A stretch of 64,000 nucleotides of DNA from Bradyrhizobium lablabi (GTDB lineage: Bacteria; Pseudomonadota; Alphaproteobacteria; Rhizobiales; Xanthobacteraceae), in contig NZ_JAFCJK010000001.1 in assembly GCF_018131005.1 (NCBI RefSeq), forward strand, positions 186,001-250,000, in the 5' to 3' direction. Positions 8,396 through 17,582 of this stretch are shown here, one piece after another. The notes below the pieces were generated by a model. That model worked only from the letters and a program-made list of their open reading frames with translations, made no database searches and was not told where the DNA came from. A program made the translations under genes and the position numbers. Position 1 is the first letter of the stretch. Every line of letters begins with the position of its first letter.

Positions 8396-10123
8396 ATGGC
8401 GAAGCCGAAATCCTTTCTGCGCGTATTCATCGAAGCCGGCCCGCTGGTCGCGGTCGCGATCGCGCTTCTGGTCGGCATCGCCGGCCCCGCCTCGGCGCAG
8501 TTCTTCGGCTTCCCGGGTTTCGGTGGACCACCGCAGCGGCAGGCGCCGCAGCGTGGCGGTGGCGGTGGCGGCTGGTTCGGGTCCGATTTCTTCACGCCAT
8601 TCCAGCATCCGCCGCCGCAGCAACAGCAGTCGCAGCAGTCGCAGCGGCCCCGCGAGGATTTTTCGCGCGCGCCGCCGCCGGCCAAGCACGACACCGTGCC
8701 GGAGCGCAACGTCCTGGTGCTGGGTGATGCCATGGCGGACTGGCTCGCCTACGGCCTCGAGGACGCTTATTCCGAACAGCCCGACATGGGTGTGATCCGC
8801 AAACACAAGACCGTCTCCGGCCTGATCAAATATCAGCCCAAGGGCGAGCCGGCCGATTGGGCCACCGCGGCCAAGGGCATCCTCGCGACCGAGAAGGCGG
8901 ACGCCATCGTCGTCATGCTCGGCCTCAACGACCGCATCGCGATGCGCGAATCTGCTGTCGACAAGCCGACCGACAAGAGGGGCGACAAGGACACCAAGAA
9001 GGAGGCGCGAACCAAGCCCGACGCGAAGCCCGGCGACGCCAAGCCCGACGCGAGTGCGAAGCCGAATGACAAGCCCATCGACACCGAGTTGTCGCCCGAC
9101 GATGCGGAGAATGACGCGCCGCCGGCCGCTGCGCCGGAAAGGACCGCGCGCACGCCGAGCGGTCTCTACGAATTCCGCGATGACCGCTGGGTCGAGCTCT
9201 ACAGCAAGAAGATCGAGGAGATGATCAACGTGCTGAAGAGCAAGGGCGTGCCGATCCTGTGGGTCGGCCTGCCTGCGATCCGCGGCCCGAAGGGCACCAC
9301 CGACATGCTGTTCCTCGACGCGCTGTACCGCGACGGCGCCGGCAAGGCCGGCATCACCTATGTCGACGTCTGGGACGGTTTCGTCGACGAGGCCGGCCGC
9401 TTCATGCAAAAGGGCCCCGACTTCGAAGGCCAGATCCGCCAGCTCCGAACCTATGACGGCGTGTTCTTCACCAAGGCCGGCGCGCGCAAACTGGCGCACT
9501 ATGTCGAGCGCGAGGTCACGCGCCTGCTCGCCGCGCGCTCCGGACCGATTGCGCTGCCGAGCGAGCCAGCGGCAACCCCCGATACCAGTGCCGAACCCGG
9601 CAAGCCCGCTCCCCGTCCGTTGGCCGGACCGATCCTGCCGCTGGTCGCCTCCTCGGTCGGCACCGATCAATTGCTGGGCGGTCCCGGCTCACGGCCGGCC
9701 TCCGTCGATGCGCTCGCCGCGCGGACGCTGGTTAAGGGTGAGGCGCTGGCGCCGCCCGCCGGCCGTGCCGATGACTATGCCTGGCCGCGGCGGGAAGTCG
9801 GCCGCGAACAGCCGGGGGGCGATACTCCGGTTGCCGCGACCACTCCGGCGGCGCCGGCCACTGTCAACCCGCCGCCTTCCACCACGGCGATCGCGCCAGA
9901 TGGCTCAATCATTACGGCGCCGCCGAAGCCGGCGCAGAAGAAGCTGTTCCGGCCGGCTCAGGCCCCGCCCCCGGCCCAGCCGAGTGCGCCGTCACTGCGC
10001 GATTTCTTCGGGTTTGGTGCGCCGCCTCAACGCCCGCTGGTGATCCCGCCGCAGCAGCGGCCGCTGGGGCCACGGCCCCCGGCCAATGTCGGCCGCTCCG
10101 CGTGGGCACCCCAGCTCTGGTAG
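8396..10123 (+). CDS. DUF459 SGNH-hydrolase-like exported protein
   Basis: The 575-residue product has a signal-anchor or signal peptide (VAVAIALLVGIAGPASA, about residues 18-34) and a Pro/Gln/Gly-rich stretch. An SGNH-like DUF459 domain follows, interrupted by a Lys/Asp/Pro-rich linker (about 186-255), and the tail is long and proline rich. Block I reads VLVLGDAMADWL, block III reads MLGLNDR and block V reads YDGVFFTKAGARKLAHY. The serine of GDS and the histidine of DxxH are thus replaced by Ala and Phe, so hydrolase activity is doubtful. The family is tied to envelope polysaccharide or peptidoglycan processes, but its role is not known. In-frame TTG 8339 and ATG 8360 are alternative starts; 8396 gives the cleanest signal sequence. 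Confidence 0.8.
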   Translation: MAKPKSFLRVFIEAGPLVAVAIALLVGIAGPASAQFFGFPGFGGPPQRQAPQRGGGGGGWFGSDFFTPFQHPPPQQQQSQQSQRPREDFSRAPPPAKHDTVPERNVLVLGDAMADWLAYGLEDAYSEQPDMGVIRKHKTVSGLIKYQPKGEPADWATAAKGILATEKADAIVVMLGLNDRIAMRESAVDKPTDKRGDKDTKKEARTKPDAKPGDAKPDASAKPNDKPIDTELSPDDAENDAPPAAAPERTARTPSGLYEFRDDRWVELYSKKIEEMINVLKSKGVPILWVGLPAIRGPKGTTDMLFLDALYRDGAGKAGITYVDVWDGFVDEAGRFMQKGPDFEGQIRQLRTYDGVFFTKAGARKLAHYVEREVTRLLAARSGPIALPSEPAATPDTSAEPGKPAPRPLAGPILPLVASSVGTDQLLGGPGSRPASVDALAARTLVKGEALAPPAGRADDYAWPRREVGREQPGGDTPVAATTPAAPATVNPPPSTTAIAPDGSIITAPPKPAQKKLFRPAQAPPPAQPSAPSLRDFFGFGAPPQRPLVIPPQQRPLGPRPPANVGRSAWAPQLW

Positions 10124-10174
10124 GACCGATTTGGACGGTGGCCGGGTACGCTCCGCCACCTGCTCTGCGAGCTG

Positions 10175-10549
10175 TCAGCCGTAGTAGCGCCAGCGCGGTG
10201 GCGGGCGTCGCGGCTGACGGGTCATCAGCAACGCGAGCGCGAACCCGATGCCGCCAGCGATCAAGAGCGAACCGAGCGGATTCTCCTGCACGGCCTGGGC
10301 CATCGCCTTCTGTCCGCTGCGGATGGTCTCGCCGCGGTGCTCATAGGCGTCCTTGGCGTAGTTGACCGCGGCGTCAGTGGCGTCACGCGTGACATCCTTG
10401 GCCTGGCCGTAGAGATCCTGCATCGCGCCCGCCGCCTCGCGCACGCGGCCCGATGCCTGCGTCTTGGCGTCACCCGTCAAGTCACCGGCGGCGCCTTCGA
10501 CCTTGCCGCCAAACTCCTTGGCCGAACCGTAAATGCGATCCTTGTCCAT
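10175..10549 (-). CDS. CsbD-like stress protein with C-terminal membrane anchor
   Basis: The 124-residue protein begins MDKDRIYGSAKEFGGKVEGA, the CsbD fold (KVEGAAGDLTGDAK). An amphipathic stretch and one helix follow (NPLGSLLIAGGIGFALALLM, about residues 88-108), giving a DUF883-like anchor at the end. CsbD proteins are stress-induced and of unknown activity. ATG 10549 has GGGAG upstream and matches the family start. A GGAAC-N16-GGTT box at 10580-10604 on the same strand fits sigma-EcfG control. Confidence 0.8.
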   Translation of the reverse strand: MDKDRIYGSAKEFGGKVEGAAGDLTGDAKTQASGRVREAAGAMQDLYGQAKDVTRDATDAAVNYAKDAYEHRGETIRSGQKAMAQAVQENPLGSLLIAGGIGFALALLMTRQPRRPPPRWRYYG

Positions 10550-10579
10550 CGCGGCTGCTCCCTGATTTGTCTCGGTGCT

Positions 10580-10604
10580 AACCGGGAAAACCCGCGCTGG
10601 TTCC
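10580..10604 (-). promoter_or_regulatory. candidate sigma-EcfG promoter of the CsbD-like gene
   Basis: On the minus strand GGAAC (10604-10600), a 16-base spacer and GGTT (10583-10580) differ from the GGAAC-N16/17-CGTT general stress consensus by one base. It lies about 31 bases before the start codon. Confidence 0.5.
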
Positions 10605-10658
10605 TGTTGCTGGCGCAATACCAGCGCGCGAGGATCATTCACCCCATCTCGTCGCTCT

Positions 10659-11393
10659 CTAGAGGATCAGGCCGCCATCGACGACGATGGTTTGGCCGAC
10701 GATGTAGGAGGCAAGCGGCGAAGCCAGGAACAGCGCCGCGCCGGCCATGTCGGCGGGCGTGCCGAGGCGCTTGAGCGGAATGCGTGCAAGCGCACCTTCG
10801 AGGCGAGCGGGATTGGATGTGGTCACCTTCGTCATCTTGGTGTCGACGAGACCCGGTGCGATGCCGTTGACGCGGATGCCGTTCTCGGCCCAGGCCTCGC
10901 CGAGCGTGCGAGTCAATCCGACCGCGCCGGTCTTCGAAGCGTTGTAGGCCGGATTGCCCATGGTGGAGTGATAGGCCGCGGTCGAGCTCACGATGATCAG
11001 CGAGCCCCTCGCCGCGCTCAGCATCGCGTGGAATCTGGTGGCGCAGGCCATCAGACTCATCAGGTTGACCTCCATCACCTTGCGGAAACCTTCCATCTCG
11101 AATTCTCCGCGGCGGTAGATCACCGCGCCTTGCGCCAGCACCAGCACGTCGAGCCCGTCGAAGGCCGGCTTGAATCGTTCGACCGCCTGCGGATCGCTGA
11201 CGTCGAGTTGCGCGTAGGCGAGGCCTTCGAGCTGCGAGCCTTGCTCGGCGGAATAGTCACTCGCCTGCGCGCGGGTGCCGCAGACGCTGACAAGCGCGCC
11301 CTTGGCGCGGAACGCCTGCGCGATGCCGTTGCCGATGCCGCTGGAGCCGCCGATCACCAACACCTGCTTGCCTGCGAAATCGAGCTCGTTCAT
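10659..11393 (-). CDS. SDR family oxidoreductase
   Basis: This 244-residue short-chain dehydrogenase has the GGSSGIG cofactor loop (about residue 15), an LAQGA segment in place of NNAG, the catalytic serine in VSSTAAYHS, YNASK as the Tyr-x-x-x-Lys pair, and a closing GQTIVVDGG. It should oxidise or reduce an alcohol/ketone with NAD(P)(H); the substrate cannot be read from the sequence. It is divergent from a second SDR gene that heads a dioxygenase gene, so the three may form one catabolic module. A strong GGAGAGAGGAG tract precedes the start. Confidence 0.88.
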   Translation of the reverse strand: MNELDFAGKQVLVIGGSSGIGNGIAQAFRAKGALVSVCGTRAQASDYSAEQGSQLEGLAYAQLDVSDPQAVERFKPAFDGLDVLVLAQGAVIYRRGEFEMEGFRKVMEVNLMSLMACATRFHAMLSAARGSLIIVSSTAAYHSTMGNPAYNASKTGAVGLTRTLGEAWAENGIRVNGIAPGLVDTKMTKVTTSNPARLEGALARIPLKRLGTPADMAGAALFLASPLASYIVGQTIVVDGGLIL

Positions 11394-11491
11394 CGCGCGT
11401 CTCCTCTCTCCTGGTTCTTGTTGGTTTGACCTGTCTGCGGATCGGTGCCAGCCTTGTCAATTGCTTCCACCATCCTACGGCGAGGTCCTCG

Positions 11492-12271
11492 ATGTCCGAG
11501 TCCAGAAAGCTCAGCCGTTCAGTGAAGGACCTCACTGTTCTCATAACCGGTGCCGCCAGCGGCATGGGCCGCGCCACCGCACGCGTGTTCGCCGACGAAG
11601 GCGCGAACGTCGCCGTCACCGATCTGACGGCCGATGGCACACAGACGGTGGCAAACGAGATCACCGCCGCGGGTGGTTCCGCGAAGGCGTGGGTGCTCGA
11701 CGTCGCCGACGGCAATGCGATCAAAAAGACCGTCGACGACATCGCTGCACATTTCGGCTCCCTCGACATGATCGTCAACAATGCCGGCATCTCCGTGCGC
11801 CTGGCGATCGACGACGACGGCTATGACGACGCCTGGGCCAGGGCCGTCGCCGTGATGCTGACAGCGCATCCGCGCATCATCCGCGCGGCGCTACCCTATC
11901 TGCGCAAGTCCAGGTCGCCGCGGATCGTCAACATCGCCTCCACCGAGGCGCTCGGCGCGACCGCCTTGCACAGCCCCTATTCCGCGGCCAAGGCCGGCGT
12001 CACCGGATTGACGCGCTCGCTCGCGGTGGAACTGGGGCGCGACGGCATCACCGTGAACTGCATTTGCCCCGGTCCGATCCGCACCGCGATCACCGATCGC
12101 ATCCCCGAGGAGCACAAGACGATCTACGCCAAGCGCCGCACCGCACTCGGCCGCTACGGCGATCCGGAAGAGGTCGCGCACATGACGCTGAGCCTGTGCC
12201 TGCCCGCCGCCTCCTTCCTGACCGGCGCCGTCATTCCGGTGGACGGCGGGTTGATGGCGCGGAATGCCTGA
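11492..12271 (+). CDS. SDR family oxidoreductase
   Basis: The 259-residue protein has GAASGMG (cofactor loop), NNAG, the serine in NIASTEA, YSAAK as the catalytic Tyr/Lys pair and GAVIPVDGG at the end, so all SDR catalytic residues are present. It resembles 3-oxoacyl-ACP reductase or glucose dehydrogenase-like members, but the substrate is not predictable. ATG 11492 is chosen because GAGG lies 6 bases before it and family similarity starts there. An in-frame ATG at 11426 would add 22 unrelated residues. It is followed 97 bases later by a dioxygenase gene on the same strand. Confidence 0.87.
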   Translation: MSESRKLSRSVKDLTVLITGAASGMGRATARVFADEGANVAVTDLTADGTQTVANEITAAGGSAKAWVLDVADGNAIKKTVDDIAAHFGSLDMIVNNAGISVRLAIDDDGYDDAWARAVAVMLTAHPRIIRAALPYLRKSRSPRIVNIASTEALGATALHSPYSAAKAGVTGLTRSLAVELGRDGITVNCICPGPIRTAITDRIPEEHKTIYAKRRTALGRYGDPEEVAHMTLSLCLPAASFLTGAVIPVDGGLMARNA

Positions 12272-12368
12272 TCCGCGTTGTTGCCGCGAACGTTGACAGG
12301 CCGCCGACGCCGAGTAGCCTTCGCGTTAAACACAGCGGGAGAGACGCCCGCGCACGGGAGAAAGCGCT

Positions 12369-13256
12369 ATGGCGATCGCAATCCGGCAGCTTCACAAGCA
12401 TTTCGTCGGCGAGGTGTCCGGCGTCGATCTGCGCGAGCCGCTGACGAAGCAGGAGGCGATCGACATCGAAGCCGGCATGGACAAATACGCCGTGCTCATT
12501 TTCCACGGCCAGGACATCACGGATGAGCAGCAACTGGCGTTCGCGCTGAATTTCGGTGAGCGCGAGAAATCGCGCGGCGGCACCGTGACGAAGAAGGAGG
12601 ATTACCGCCTCAGCTCCGGGCTGAACGATGTGTCGAACCTCGGCAAGGATGGCAAGCCGCTGCCAAAGGATCATCGCACCCACCTGTTCAATCTCGGCAA
12701 CTGCCTGTGGCATTCCGACAGCTCGTTTCGGCCGATCCCGGCAAAATTCTCGCTGTTGTCGGCGCGCGTCTTGAACCCGAAAGGCGGCAACACCGAATTT
12801 GCCGACATGCGCGCGGCCTATGACGCGCTCGACGACGAGACCAAGGCCGAGATCGAGGACATGATCTGCGAGCACTCGCTGATGTATTCGCGCGGCTCGC
12901 TCGGCTTCCTCGACTACTCCGACGAGGAGAAGCAAATGTTCAAGCCGGTGCTGCAGCGTCTGGTGCGCACGCATCCGGTGCACGGCCGCAAATCACTGTA
13001 TCTGTCATCGCATGCTGGCGCCGTGCGCGGCATGAGCGTGCCGGAGGGACGGGTGCTGCTGCGCGATCTCACTGAGCACGCTACCCAACCGGAATTCGTC
13101 CATGTGCACAAATGGGCGCTGCATGACCTCGTGATGTGGGACAACCGCCAGACCATGCACCGCGTGCGCCGCTACGATCAGTCGCAGCCTCGCGACATGC
13201 GCCGCGCCACGGTGGCGGGGACGGCGCCGACAGTGGCGCAGGAAGCGGCGGAGTAG
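12369..13256 (+). CDS. TauD/TfdA-family 2-oxoglutarate-dependent dioxygenase
   Basis: The 295-residue enzyme shows the Fe(II) facial triad: H115 and D117 in LWHSDSSF, and H264 in NRQTMHRVRRYD. A downstream arginine (R275 or R278 in RDMRRATVAG) would bind 2-oxoglutarate. The start, MAIAIRQLHKHFVGEVSGVD, resembles the TfdA-alpha enzymes reported from Bradyrhizobium rather than taurine dioxygenase proper. It would hydroxylate a small anionic substrate with O2 and 2-oxoglutarate, releasing succinate and CO2. TfdA-alpha types accept phenoxyacetates in some strains, but the natural substrate is unknown. The upstream SDR gene may process the product. Confidence 0.85.
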   Translation: MAIAIRQLHKHFVGEVSGVDLREPLTKQEAIDIEAGMDKYAVLIFHGQDITDEQQLAFALNFGEREKSRGGTVTKKEDYRLSSGLNDVSNLGKDGKPLPKDHRTHLFNLGNCLWHSDSSFRPIPAKFSLLSARVLNPKGGNTEFADMRAAYDALDDETKAEIEDMICEHSLMYSRGSLGFLDYSDEEKQMFKPVLQRLVRTHPVHGRKSLYLSSHAGAVRGMSVPEGRVLLRDLTEHATQPEFVHVHKWALHDLVMWDNRQTMHRVRRYDQSQPRDMRRATVAGTAPTVAQEAAE

Positions 13257-13289
13257 CTGTCAGTCTTTGCGCGAAGCAGACGTACTGCA

Positions 13290-13425
13290 CCCCTCCCTTG
13301 CGGGAGAGGTCGAATTTCACGCGGGGGCTGTATTCGCGATCGGGTTCCCTTCAGGACCGACGGCCCCCCAACCCGGATCGCGACTCCCGATGCGGGGCCG
13401 GCCCCTTCCACGCGGGGAGAGGCGG
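13290..13425. repeat. intergenic short inverted repeats of the CTCCC-GCGGGAG type
   Basis: The gap between two convergent genes carries CTCCCTTGCGGGAGAGG near 13293 and CTTCCACGCGGGGAGAGG near 13407. These are variants of a common small palindromic intergenic repeat of rhizobia. No gene is visible in this stretch. Confidence 0.4.
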
Positions 13426-13450
13426 ACAATGCAAGCGAGTGCAGGAATGA

Positions 13451-14110
13451 CTACGCGTGCCCGGCGTCGTTCGACAGCATGCCGGGGTCGATTCCGATCT
13501 TGCGCAGAGCGCGCCCGTATTTCTCGTCGACGTTGTCGCCGAAGATCAGGTCCGGATCGGCGTCGCAATGCAGCCAGCCATTGTGCTGGATTTCGTTCTC
13601 GAGCTGACCGGGCGCCCAGCCCGCATAGCCCAGCGCCAGGATCGCGTGCTTGGGGCCGGCACCCCTGGCGATCGCCTTGAGGATGTCGACGGTCGCTGTC
13701 AGCGAGATGCCGTCGTCGATGTGGAGCGTCGCATCGTGGATGTAGAAGTCGCTGGAATGCAGCACGAAGCCGCGTCCGGTGTCGACCGGGCCACCCTTCA
13801 TCACCTTCATCATCTCGGCATTCTCAGGCAGCTTGATCTGGTCCGCCGTCTCTATGATGTCGAGTTGCACCAGCAGACCGGGGAAATCGATGCTGCCGGC
13901 CGGGCGGTTGACGATGATGCCCATGGCGCCTTCGGACGAATGGGCGCACATGTAGATCACGGAGCGTTCGAAGCGCGGGTCGCTCATGACAGGCATTGCG
14001 ATCAGCAGCCGGCCGTCGAGATAGCCATCGTCGGACACATGGTGACCGAGGCTGGCGCCCTTGCCGCCGACGGACTTGCGTGTTCTGCCTTCCTTGCCTT
14101 CCGCGCTCAT
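13451..14110 (-). CDS. YqgE/AlgH family protein
   Basis: The 219-residue protein has the UPF0301 hallmarks: [52 protein letters not shown] and the closing [21 protein letters not shown]. The biochemical role of this widespread family is unsettled; AlgH was first linked to alginate regulation. ATG 14110 ([12 protein letters not shown]) is preferred because an AAGG tract lies upstream and the longer frame has no family similarity. It is divergent from the DsbD-alpha-like gene. Confidence 0.88.
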   Translation of the reverse strand: MSAEGKEGRTRKSVGGKGASLGHHVSDDGYLDGRLLIAMPVMSDPRFERSVIYMCAHSSEGAMGIIVNRPAGSIDFPGLLVQLDIIETADQIKLPENAEMMKVMKGGPVDTGRGFVLHSSDFYIHDATLHIDDGISLTATVDILKAIARGAGPKHAILALGYAGWAPGQLENEIQHNGWLHCDADPDLIFGDNVDEKYGRALRKIGIDPGMLSNDAGHA

Positions 14111-14244
14111 CGCAAAGGCCCTTCCTGCTGATTTGGCATCCTGATATTGGGTGGGCGCTCTGTCAATCAAGCTTGCGCGCATCGCCGCGCCGCATCACAA
14201 GCAATTCAATGGTTTGCCACGAAAGTCGCAGGTAAAGACGTCTG

Positions 14245-15084
14245 ATGACCGTCATAGTTCCCTTGCGGGCCGCTTTTCGCGTTGCCGCGGTCTTATTTGT
14301 CGCATGTATTGCAACGGAGAGTCGTGCCGGCGATGCTTCGCCCTGGCAGCAGGACGCGCACTCCGCGGTCAGGCTGCTTGCGGGGTCGCGCAGCGGTGCG
14401 GTGTTGCTCGGCGGCATCGCCATCCAGCTGCAGGATGGCTGGAAAACCTATTGGCGATCGCCCGGGGATTCCGGGGTACCTCCACGGTTCGATTTCTCCA
14501 GGTCGGACAATGTCGAAGCGGTGACCGTGATGTGGCCAGCGCCGAAGCAATTCGACGATGGCGCCGGCGGCACGTCGCTCGGCTACAAGCACCACGTGGT
14601 GTTCCCGCTGCGCATCGTCGCCAAGAATCCCGACAAACCGCTCACGCTCCGTGCCGAGATCAACTATGCCGTGTGCGAGAAGCTGTGCATCCCCGTGGAG
14701 GCGAAGGCCGAGCTTGCGTTCTCGAGCGTCGCAAGCACCGAGGACAGCGCGCTGCAAGAAGCGCTCAATACGGTGCCGAAGCCAGCCAATATCGGCGACA
14801 ACGCCCCCCTGACCATCCATGGCATCAAGCGTGAGGGGAAGAATAGCGTGCTTGTCGACGTCACAGCACCCGAGACAAAGGAGGTCAGCCTGTTCGTCGA
14901 GGGACCGACGCCGGACTGGGCGCTGCCGGTGCCGAAGCTTGTCGAGAACGCTCCCTCCGGCGTGAAACGCTTTGCCTTTGAACTCGAGGGCCTGCCGCCC
15001 GGCGCCGATCCCAACGGCGCCGCGCTGAAGCTGACGCTAGTCGGCGGCGATAAAAGCTACGAATACAATGTTAAATTGAACTGA
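14245..15084 (+). CDS. secreted DsbD alpha-domain-like protein (thiol:disulfide relay)
   Basis: The 279-residue product has a signal peptide (about 1-29) and an N-terminal DsbD-alpha-like immunoglobulin fold with WKTYWRSPGDSGVPPRFDF, then YAVCEKLCIPVEA with two cysteines six residues apart. In DsbD and ScsB proteins this periplasmic domain receives electrons across the membrane and reduces partner proteins. Here the domain stands alone, with no membrane or thioredoxin part, so it needs a separate electron donor such as CcdA; none is nearby. The C-terminal half is a second beta-rich domain. ATG 14245 has AGGTAAAG upstream. Confidence 0.8.
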   Translation: MTVIVPLRAAFRVAAVLFVACIATESRAGDASPWQQDAHSAVRLLAGSRSGAVLLGGIAIQLQDGWKTYWRSPGDSGVPPRFDFSRSDNVEAVTVMWPAPKQFDDGAGGTSLGYKHHVVFPLRIVAKNPDKPLTLRAEINYAVCEKLCIPVEAKAELAFSSVASTEDSALQEALNTVPKPANIGDNAPLTIHGIKREGKNSVLVDVTAPETKEVSLFVEGPTPDWALPVPKLVENAPSGVKRFAFELEGLPPGADPNGAALKLTLVGGDKSYEYNVKLN

Positions 15085-15298
15085 CCTCGGATCGTTCCGG
15101 GACACGCGCGAACCGGCGGAACCAGGAACCTCGAGGTGCCCGGATCGGCCGTTGCGCTTCCCGAGGTTCAGTGCCTCGCGCCGCCCCGGACGACGACACA
15201 AGGGCAGGCTTCGCCCAACCAGATCTTAAGGTTTCGTTGATAAGCCGGGCTATTGCCGCCACCTCGCGGCGTTCGGGAAATTGCCCGCCTTGGCCGCG

Positions 15299-16669
15299 AT
15301 GGATACCCAAGCCGCAACCACTCCGCCGTCGGGCTCGATCGCACGCTTGCGCGGCCTCGTCGCGCGTGTGCTTGGCGGCACCAACGAGGCGTCGGTTACA
15401 AAGCGGCTCGCAGGAACCATCTTCATCATCCGCGTCGTCAGCGCGGCGCTCGCCTATTTCTGCCAGATCGTGCTCGCGCGCTGGATGGGCGGCTCGGATT
15501 ACGGCGTCTATGTCTATGTCTGGACCTGGGTGCTGCTGCTCGGCAGCATGATGGATTTCGGTATCGCGGCATCGGCGCAGAAGATCATCCCGGAATACCG
15601 CACCAGCGGCGACCAGGCGTTGCTGCGCGGCTTCCTCTCCGGCAGCCGCTGGATCACGCTCGCGGCGTCCACCGTGGTCGCGCTGCTGCTCGCGGGCCTC
15701 GTCCGCCTGCTGTCGCCATGGATCGACGCGAACACGATCGTACCGCTCTACATCGGCTGCCTGACGCTGCCGCCCTTCGTGGTTGCCAACACGCAGGACG
15801 GCATCGCGCGCTCGCACGACTGGATGCAACTCGGCCTGATGCCGCAATTCATCGTGCGGCAGGGCCTGATCATCGGGCTGACCGCCGGTGCGCTGGCGCT
15901 CGGTCTTCATCTCGGCGCAACGATTGCGATGGCCGCGAGCGCAGCGGCAGTGTGGATCGCCGCGATCGGGCAGTCGATCGTACTGAACCGCCGCCTCGCC
16001 GCGCATGTCGAACCGGGTGAAAAGGCCTATGACGTCAGAGGCTGGCTTGCGATCGCGCTGCCGATCCTGCTGGTGGAAAGCTTCTATCTGCTGCTCTCCT
16101 ACACCGACGTGTTGATGCTGCAGCAGTTTCGCTCGTCGGAAGAGGTCGGCATCTACTTTGCCGTGGTGAAGACGCTGGCGCTCGTCTCCTTCATTCACTA
16201 CGCGATGTCGGCAACGACGGCGCACCGCTTCGCCGAATACAATGCGCTCGGCGACAAGGACCGGCTGTCGGCCTATGTCGCGCACGCCATCGGCTGGACG
16301 TTCTGGCCATCGTTGTTCGCCACCGCCGTCCTGCTGGCGTTCGGCAAGCCGCTGCTCTGGCTGTTCGGCCCGCATTTCGTAGTCGGCTACGACATCATGT
16401 TCGTTGCCGCGATCGGTCTCGTGGTGCGCTCGGCGATCGGTCCGGTCGAGCGGCTCTTGAACATGCTCGGCCACCAGGGCATCTGCGCGACGGCCTATGC
16501 AGTGTCCTTTTTCATGAATGTGGGGCTGTGCATCGAGCTGGTGCCGCGCTACGGCGGCATGGGCGCCGCCGCAGCGACCTCGCTGTCGCTGACGTTCGAG
16601 ACGATCCTCCTGTTTTGGATCGTGCGCGAACGGCTGGGGCTGCACGTGCTGGCGTTCTGGAAGCGCTGA
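15299..16669 (+). CDS. polysaccharide flippase (Wzx/MATE-like, oligosaccharidyl-lipid)
   Basis: The 456-residue membrane protein has about twelve to fourteen hydrophobic helices starting at residue 40 (TIFIIRVVSAALAYFCQIVL). It shows the Wzx-like N-terminal pattern LARWMGGSDYGVYVYVWTWV. This superfamily flips lipid-linked oligosaccharides across the inner membrane for O-antigen or exopolysaccharide assembly. No glycosyltransferase lies beside it, so it is an orphan of that pathway here. ATG 15299 is preferred to TTG 15281 only because of codon strength; neither has a strong ribosome site. Confidence 0.82.
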   Translation: MDTQAATTPPSGSIARLRGLVARVLGGTNEASVTKRLAGTIFIIRVVSAALAYFCQIVLARWMGGSDYGVYVYVWTWVLLLGSMMDFGIAASAQKIIPEYRTSGDQALLRGFLSGSRWITLAASTVVALLLAGLVRLLSPWIDANTIVPLYIGCLTLPPFVVANTQDGIARSHDWMQLGLMPQFIVRQGLIIGLTAGALALGLHLGATIAMAASAAAVWIAAIGQSIVLNRRLAAHVEPGEKAYDVRGWLAIALPILLVESFYLLLSYTDVLMLQQFRSSEEVGIYFAVVKTLALVSFIHYAMSATTAHRFAEYNALGDKDRLSAYVAHAIGWTFWPSLFATAVLLAFGKPLLWLFGPHFVVGYDIMFVAAIGLVVRSAIGPVERLLNMLGHQGICATAYAVSFFMNVGLCIELVPRYGGMGAAAATSLSLTFETILLFWIVRERLGLHVLAFWKR

Positions 16670-16715
16670 TACGGCCGCAAGGTCGTGCAAATCCTGTTCA
16701 TGTCGTCATGACGAA

Positions 16716-16744
16716 AGCCGGCCCCGATCCAATCGGGGCCGGCT
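16716..16744. terminator. hairpin between convergent genes
   Basis: A perfect 13-bp stem (AGCCGGCCCCGAT / ATCGGGGCCGGCT) with a 3-base loop lies between the flippase gene and convergent bdhA. It has no clear T-run on either side. It could end transcription from both directions or be a palindromic repeat. Confidence 0.5.
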
Positions 16745-16781
16745 CTCCGCCGGTTGTCTGACAGGCGCTGCGCCGATCGTG

Positions 16782-17570
16782 CTACTCGGCGGTCCAGCCG
16801 CCGTCGATCGAGTAGTTGGAGCCGGTGATCTGCGCTGCGTCGTCGCTGCACAGGAACAGCGCAAGCGCACCGACCTGGTCGGAGGTCACGAATTCCTTGG
16901 TCGGCTGCGCGGCCAGCAGCACGTCCTTGATGACCTGCTCCCTGGTCATGTTGCGCGCCTTCATGGTCTCGGGGATCTGATGCTCGACCAGCGGTGTCCA
17001 GACATAGCCGGGGCTGATGCAATTGCAGGTGATCTTGAATTGCGCGAGCTCCAGCGCCACCGTCTTGGTCAGACCCGCGATGCCGTGCTTGGCCGAGACG
17101 TAGGCCGACTTGAACGGCGAGGCCACCAGGGAGTGCGCGGAGGCGGTATTGATGATGCGGCCCCAGCCGCGCTTCTTCATGCCCGGTACCGCGGCGCGAA
17201 TGCCGTGAAACGCAGACGACAGGTTGATCGCGATGATCGCGTCCCACTTCTCGATCGGAAACTCCTCGATCGGCGCGACGAACTGTATCCCGGCATTGTT
17301 GACGAGGATGTCGACCGAGCCGAAGGTCTTGTCGCCGAGCGCGATCATTTCGGCGATTTCCGCCGGCTTGGTCATATCGGCCGGCGAATGGATCGCCTTG
17401 ACCTTGTAATCGGTCTCGATGCCGGAACGCTCCTTCTCGATGTCCGCCGGTGCGCCCATGCCATTCAAGACGACATTGGCGCCGGCGCCCGCGAAGGCGC
17501 GCGCGATCGCCAATCCGATGCCGCTGGTCGAGCCGGTCACAACTGCCGTTTTACCTGTCAATGTACCCAT
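16782..17570 (-). CDS. bdhA: 3-hydroxybutyrate dehydrogenase
   Basis: The 262-residue SDR enzyme reads MGTLTGKTAVVTGSTSGIGL at the start, NNAGIQFVAPIEEFP in the middle, the serine in NTASAHSLVASPFKSAY, YVSAKHG (Tyr/Lys pair), and ends QITGSNYSIDGGWTAE. The QFVAPIEEFP and HSLVASPFKSAYV segments are diagnostic of D-3-hydroxybutyrate dehydrogenase. It interconverts 3-hydroxybutyrate and acetoacetate with NAD, at the exit of poly-3-hydroxybutyrate breakdown. It lies 12 bases behind the patatin gene on the same strand, so the two are almost surely co-transcribed, an association common in Rhizobiales. Confidence 0.93.
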   Translation of the reverse strand: MGTLTGKTAVVTGSTSGIGLAIARAFAGAGANVVLNGMGAPADIEKERSGIETDYKVKAIHSPADMTKPAEIAEMIALGDKTFGSVDILVNNAGIQFVAPIEEFPIEKWDAIIAINLSSAFHGIRAAVPGMKKRGWGRIINTASAHSLVASPFKSAYVSAKHGIAGLTKTVALELAQFKITCNCISPGYVWTPLVEHQIPETMKARNMTREQVIKDVLLAAQPTKEFVTSDQVGALALFLCSDDAAQITGSNYSIDGGWTAE

Positions 17571-17582
17571 CGATCTTCGCTC

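Noticed and set aside
10659..17570. The three SDR genes as one fatty-acid (FabG) pathway
   Set aside because: They lie in separate units, only the one at 16782 has the diagnostic 3-hydroxybutyrate dehydrogenase segments, and no fatty-acid synthesis genes are present.
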